A stretch of 17,062 bases of DNA from Spirochaetales bacterium (GTDB lineage Bacteria; Spirochaetota; Spirochaetia; Sphaerochaetales; Sphaerochaetaceae): positions 1-17,062 of the forward strand of contig JAGABK010000002.1 of NCBI GenBank assembly GCA_017614625.1, given 5' to 3'. Of the stretch, positions 14,818-17,062 are shown in pieces (the first letter of the stretch is position 1; each line of letters begins with the position of its first letter). The notes beneath the pieces are model-generated. The model did not search any database. It was not told the DNA's origin and saw only the letters and a program-made list of their open reading frames with translations. Position numbers and translations under genes: made by a program.

Positions 14818-17062
14818 TCAGAGATTGTCCAATCTGTATGATGCGCCTGCCGCTCGCCTGAGCCAGCTGTCTATCGACTTCCTGTACCTGTCCTCTTCCT
14901 TCGGGCCGGGCTCGCTTTCCGAGTTGACCGCATCCGAGAAGTGCGCCAGGTACATGCACTCCTGGAAGGCCTCGCCCCTGAACCATCTCACGCCCTGGTA
15001 CTCGTTGGCGCCGATGAGCGACAGGAACGACTCGTCCTTCAGCAGGGCCTCTATGTCGCAGCCGCAGTCCGAGACCAGCAGGGCGCAGCGGGATGTCACC
15101 GGGGAACTTGTCTCGAAGAAGCGGTCAAGCTGCAGGATGCGGGCCGTCTTCAGGGCCTCGGCGAGCGTGGCCCTGGCGGAGACGAAGGGCAGCACCAGGA
15201 AGGACGCCGCGGCGATGACCGCCATGTCCGTATCCAGGATCGTGTTGGCGTTGGAGAACACGTCCAGGGAGCAGACCTTCTCAAGGCGGGCCAGCAGGTC
15301 CAGAACGTTCTGGGGCTTCATGATGTGCATGTTCAGTCCGATCTTGGAGAACAGGGAGTCGAACTCCTCCATGTAGGTGTAGCAGGAGCCCAGGGTCTGC
15401 ATGATGTTGCGCCTGTTGGACTGGGTGACCCTGCCCTGGAGGACGGCCTTCATGTCCTTGAAGAACTTCTGGCCTTTCACCGGCTCAACGGCCTCGAAGA
15501 ACGGCTCCAGATAGAGCATCCTGATCTCGTGGTCGAGGTCCGTGATGCCGTGTCCCTCGTACTTCTCGTACAGGCGGGTGTAGACGCCGTCGATGTCCTC
15601 TACGTCGTAGATGTTGGTGAAAACCTTGGTTTCATAGCCATTGAAGGACATCACGAGGCCTTCGTTGAACAGCTTCTCCGAAGGATAGAGATAGGTCTTT
15701 CCGTTGTTGAAGTTCCTGTATACGAGGAACCTCCTGACTCCGCGCTTGAGACGCAGGCTCTCTGCCAGGGAGACGGTTTCAAGATGCCTTTCGCCTCCGT
15801 CCTTTACCAGTTTGGGGACCGAGCGGCTGATGCATCCGCTTACCCGTTCGTACTGGTTGTTGTAGATGACCAGCGTCATCTGGTTCTCGTCGCCGTTGGT
15901 GTAGGCGTAGACCGAATCGAGCACGTTCCCGTTGCCGTCGTGCACGTCGAAGAACTGGAAGAATCGGGATTCGGAGAAGAGGCGTCTCATCTTCAGAAGA
16001 GGGAAGATGCGGCGCCTGTGCTCCTCGACCAGGTTCTCGTTGGGCTTCTCGTCCCAGTAGGCCCTCTGGTACTCCATTCCGTACTTCTCGCGGAAGCCCT
16101 CTATCTGTCCGTGTCCGAACATGGGCAGGCCCGGCAGGGTCGCCAGCAGTGTGCAGACTCCGAAGTACTTGTCGCCGTCGCCGAACTGGGCAATTGCCGT
16201 ATCCTCGTCGGGATTGTTCATGAAGTTCACGTAGCGCTTGAGGATGTCCGGGTCGTACTCCAGGGTGGCCTTGATCATGTCGCGGTACTTCCTGTTGTCC
16301 TGGTTCTTGAGCATGTGCATGAAGGCGCTGTTGTAGACGCGGTGCATGCCCAGGGTGCGGACGAAGTAGCTTTCCATCATCCAGAACGCCTCGGCCAGGA
16401 GCAGGGTGTCCGGCAGTTCTGCCTGGATCCTGTCCACGACCTCACGCCAGAACTCGTGCGGGATGCGCTCTGAGAACTCCTCGTCCGTCATGGCGTGTCC
16501 GGTCCTTCCGGCTATGTCCCCGCCCGTTCCCGGCTTGGGATACCAGAGTCTTCTGATGTGGCGCTTGGCCAGCGTCATGGCGGCGTCGAACCTGATGACG
16601 GGGAAGTTGCGCGCCACTTCCATTATCTGTTGTATGACGGCTTCCCTTGCCACGGGGTTGAGGAAATCAAGCTGTGCAGTGTCGTTCCAGGGCATCGTTG
16701 TTCCGTCGTTGCCGTGGAAGATGTACGAGGTTTCTCCGGTCCTTCTGTCGATCCTGCGGAAGGTCACGGCGGCATCAGTCCTGTCGTAGTAATGGTCCTC
16801 GATTCTGATGTCGATGTCCGGGTCATCCGAAAGGTCCGGACCGTTGTAGGTGTAGGACGGGAACGGCGGATAAGACTGGCGGATGAAGTATTCGGGATGC
16901 TCCTTCATCCAGTTGCTGTCCAGTCCGGTATGGTTGGGGACCATGTCGCTGGCAAGGCGGATTCCGCGGGCCTGGCAGCGGTCCCTGAGGTTGCACAGGG
17001 CGCTCCAGCCGCCGATGCGCGAGGCGATGTCATAGCCCTTGAGAGAGTAGGCGGAGGACTCG
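14818..17062 (-). CDS. GH13 alpha-amylase-like protein, 5' end outside the window
   Basis: The frame is open to the window edge, giving 748 residues of a longer protein; the ATG at 16944 is internal because ESSAYSLKGYDIA and GIRLASDMVPNHTG read through it. Region I is DMVPNH; the nucleophile is D in VIRFDAAMT (coded near 16587-16585) and the acid is E in LLAEAFWM (near 16392). Region IV reads FMNNPDEDT, with Pro where GH13 enzymes usually have His. About 270 residues after the barrel have no recognised domain. It probably acts on alpha-glucans or related oligosaccharides; specificity and location cannot be judged without the N-terminus. Its stop lies just upstream of the symporter promoter, on the same strand. 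Confidence 0.85.
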   Translation of the reverse strand, partial: ESSAYSLKGYDIASRIGGWSALCNLRDRCQARGIRLASDMVPNHTGLDSNWMKEHPEYFIRQSYPPFPSYTYNGPDLSDDPDIDIRIEDHYYDRTDAAVTFRRIDRRTGETSYIFHGNDGTTMPWNDTAQLDFLNPVAREAVIQQIMEVARNFPVIRFDAAMTLAKRHIRRLWYPKPGTGGDIAGRTGHAMTDEEFSERIPHEFWREVVDRIQAELPDTLLLAEAFWMMESYFVRTLGMHRVYNSAFMHMLKNQDNRKYRDMIKATLEYDPDILKRYVNFMNNPDEDTAIAQFGDGDKYFGVCTLLATLPGLPMFGHGQIEGFREKYGMEYQRAYWDEKPNENLVEEHRRRIFPLLKMRRLFSESRFFQFFDVHDGNGNVLDSVYAYTNGDENQMTLVIYNNQYERVSGCISRSVPKLVKDGGERHLETVSLAESLRLKRGVRRFLVYRNFNNGKTYLYPSEKLFNEGLVMSFNGYETKVFTNIYDVEDIDGVYTRLYEKYEGHGITDLDHEIRMLYLEPFFEAVEPVKGQKFFKDMKAVLQGRVTQSNRRNIMQTLGSCYTYMEEFDSLFSKIGLNMHIMKPQNVLDLLARLEKVCSLDVFSNANTILDTDMAVIAAASFLVLPFVSARATLAEALKTARILQLDRFFETSSPVTSRCALLVSDCGCDIEALLKDESFLSLIGANEYQGVRWFRGEAFQECMYLAHFSDAVNSESEPGPKEEDRYRKSIDSWLRRAAGASYRLDNL

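Noticed and set aside
14941..16473. Long + strand open frame of about 510 codons opposite the amylase-like gene
   Set aside because: It mirrors a C-ending-codon gene on the other strand, is rich in Val/Gly/Leu/His/Glu, and has no recognisable domain; the - strand frame has clear GH13 motifs.

Overview
The window looks like part of a spirochaete chromosome, most likely Sphaerochaetaceae or a relative. The assignment rests on the run dnaN-recF-DUF721-rpmH-rnpA-yidC-jag on one strand, an L34 protein with an N-terminal extension and a TVSDEKKPY tail, and a Gram-negative-type YidC and Lgt. It is inference from gene order and protein style, not from a database match. DNA is moderately GC-rich with a strong preference for C-ending codons. 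The set is mostly core genome; I see no prophage, insertion sequence, CRISPR array, tRNA or rRNA.

Layout. (1) 1-5465, + strand: a replication/translation/membrane-insertion block with short gaps or overlaps. It holds the 3' two thirds of dnaN, recF, a DUF721 (DciA-like) gene, then a near-consensus promoter driving rpmH, rnpA, yidC and khpB/jag. A hairpin plus T-run ends it inside the convergent neighbour. (2) 5470-8212, - strand: lgt then an Xaa-Pro aminopeptidase, overlapping by 23 bp. (3) 8317-9873, + strand: a secreted S41 C-terminal processing protease, divergent from lgt. (4) 9874-10219: a 346-bp intergenic stretch with two hairpins, an AT-rich core and two pairs of DnaA-box-like 9-mers, each pair with an 11-bp repeat. 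It is a candidate replication origin or DnaA-binding locus. (5) 10220-11005, - strand: rsmE. (6) 11101-12762, + strand: a cytoplasmic GH2 glycosidase, divergent from rsmE with back-to-back promoters. (7) 12772-17062, - strand: a large GH13 amylase-like protein (5' end outside the window), then a divergent SLC1-type symporter with its own near-consensus promoter, and a translationally coupled membrane protein of unknown function.

How they fit. Block 1 supplies the sliding clamp, gap repair, probable helicase loading, the ribosomal protein L34 and RNase P protein pair, the YidC insertase and its RNA-binding partner KhpB. Lgt, peptidase and protease act on lipoproteins, proline peptides and envelope proteins. 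The two glycosidases suggest growth on plant or storage carbohydrate. The least explained part is the symporter/membrane-protein pair, whose transporter lacks the usual cation-site motifs. Several genes that lead transcription units have a -10-like hexamer 6-9 bases before the ATG and no Shine-Dalgarno, suggesting leaderless mRNAs. I did not see a clearly novel multi-gene system; the best leads are the candidate origin, the atypical transporter pair and the leaderless starts.
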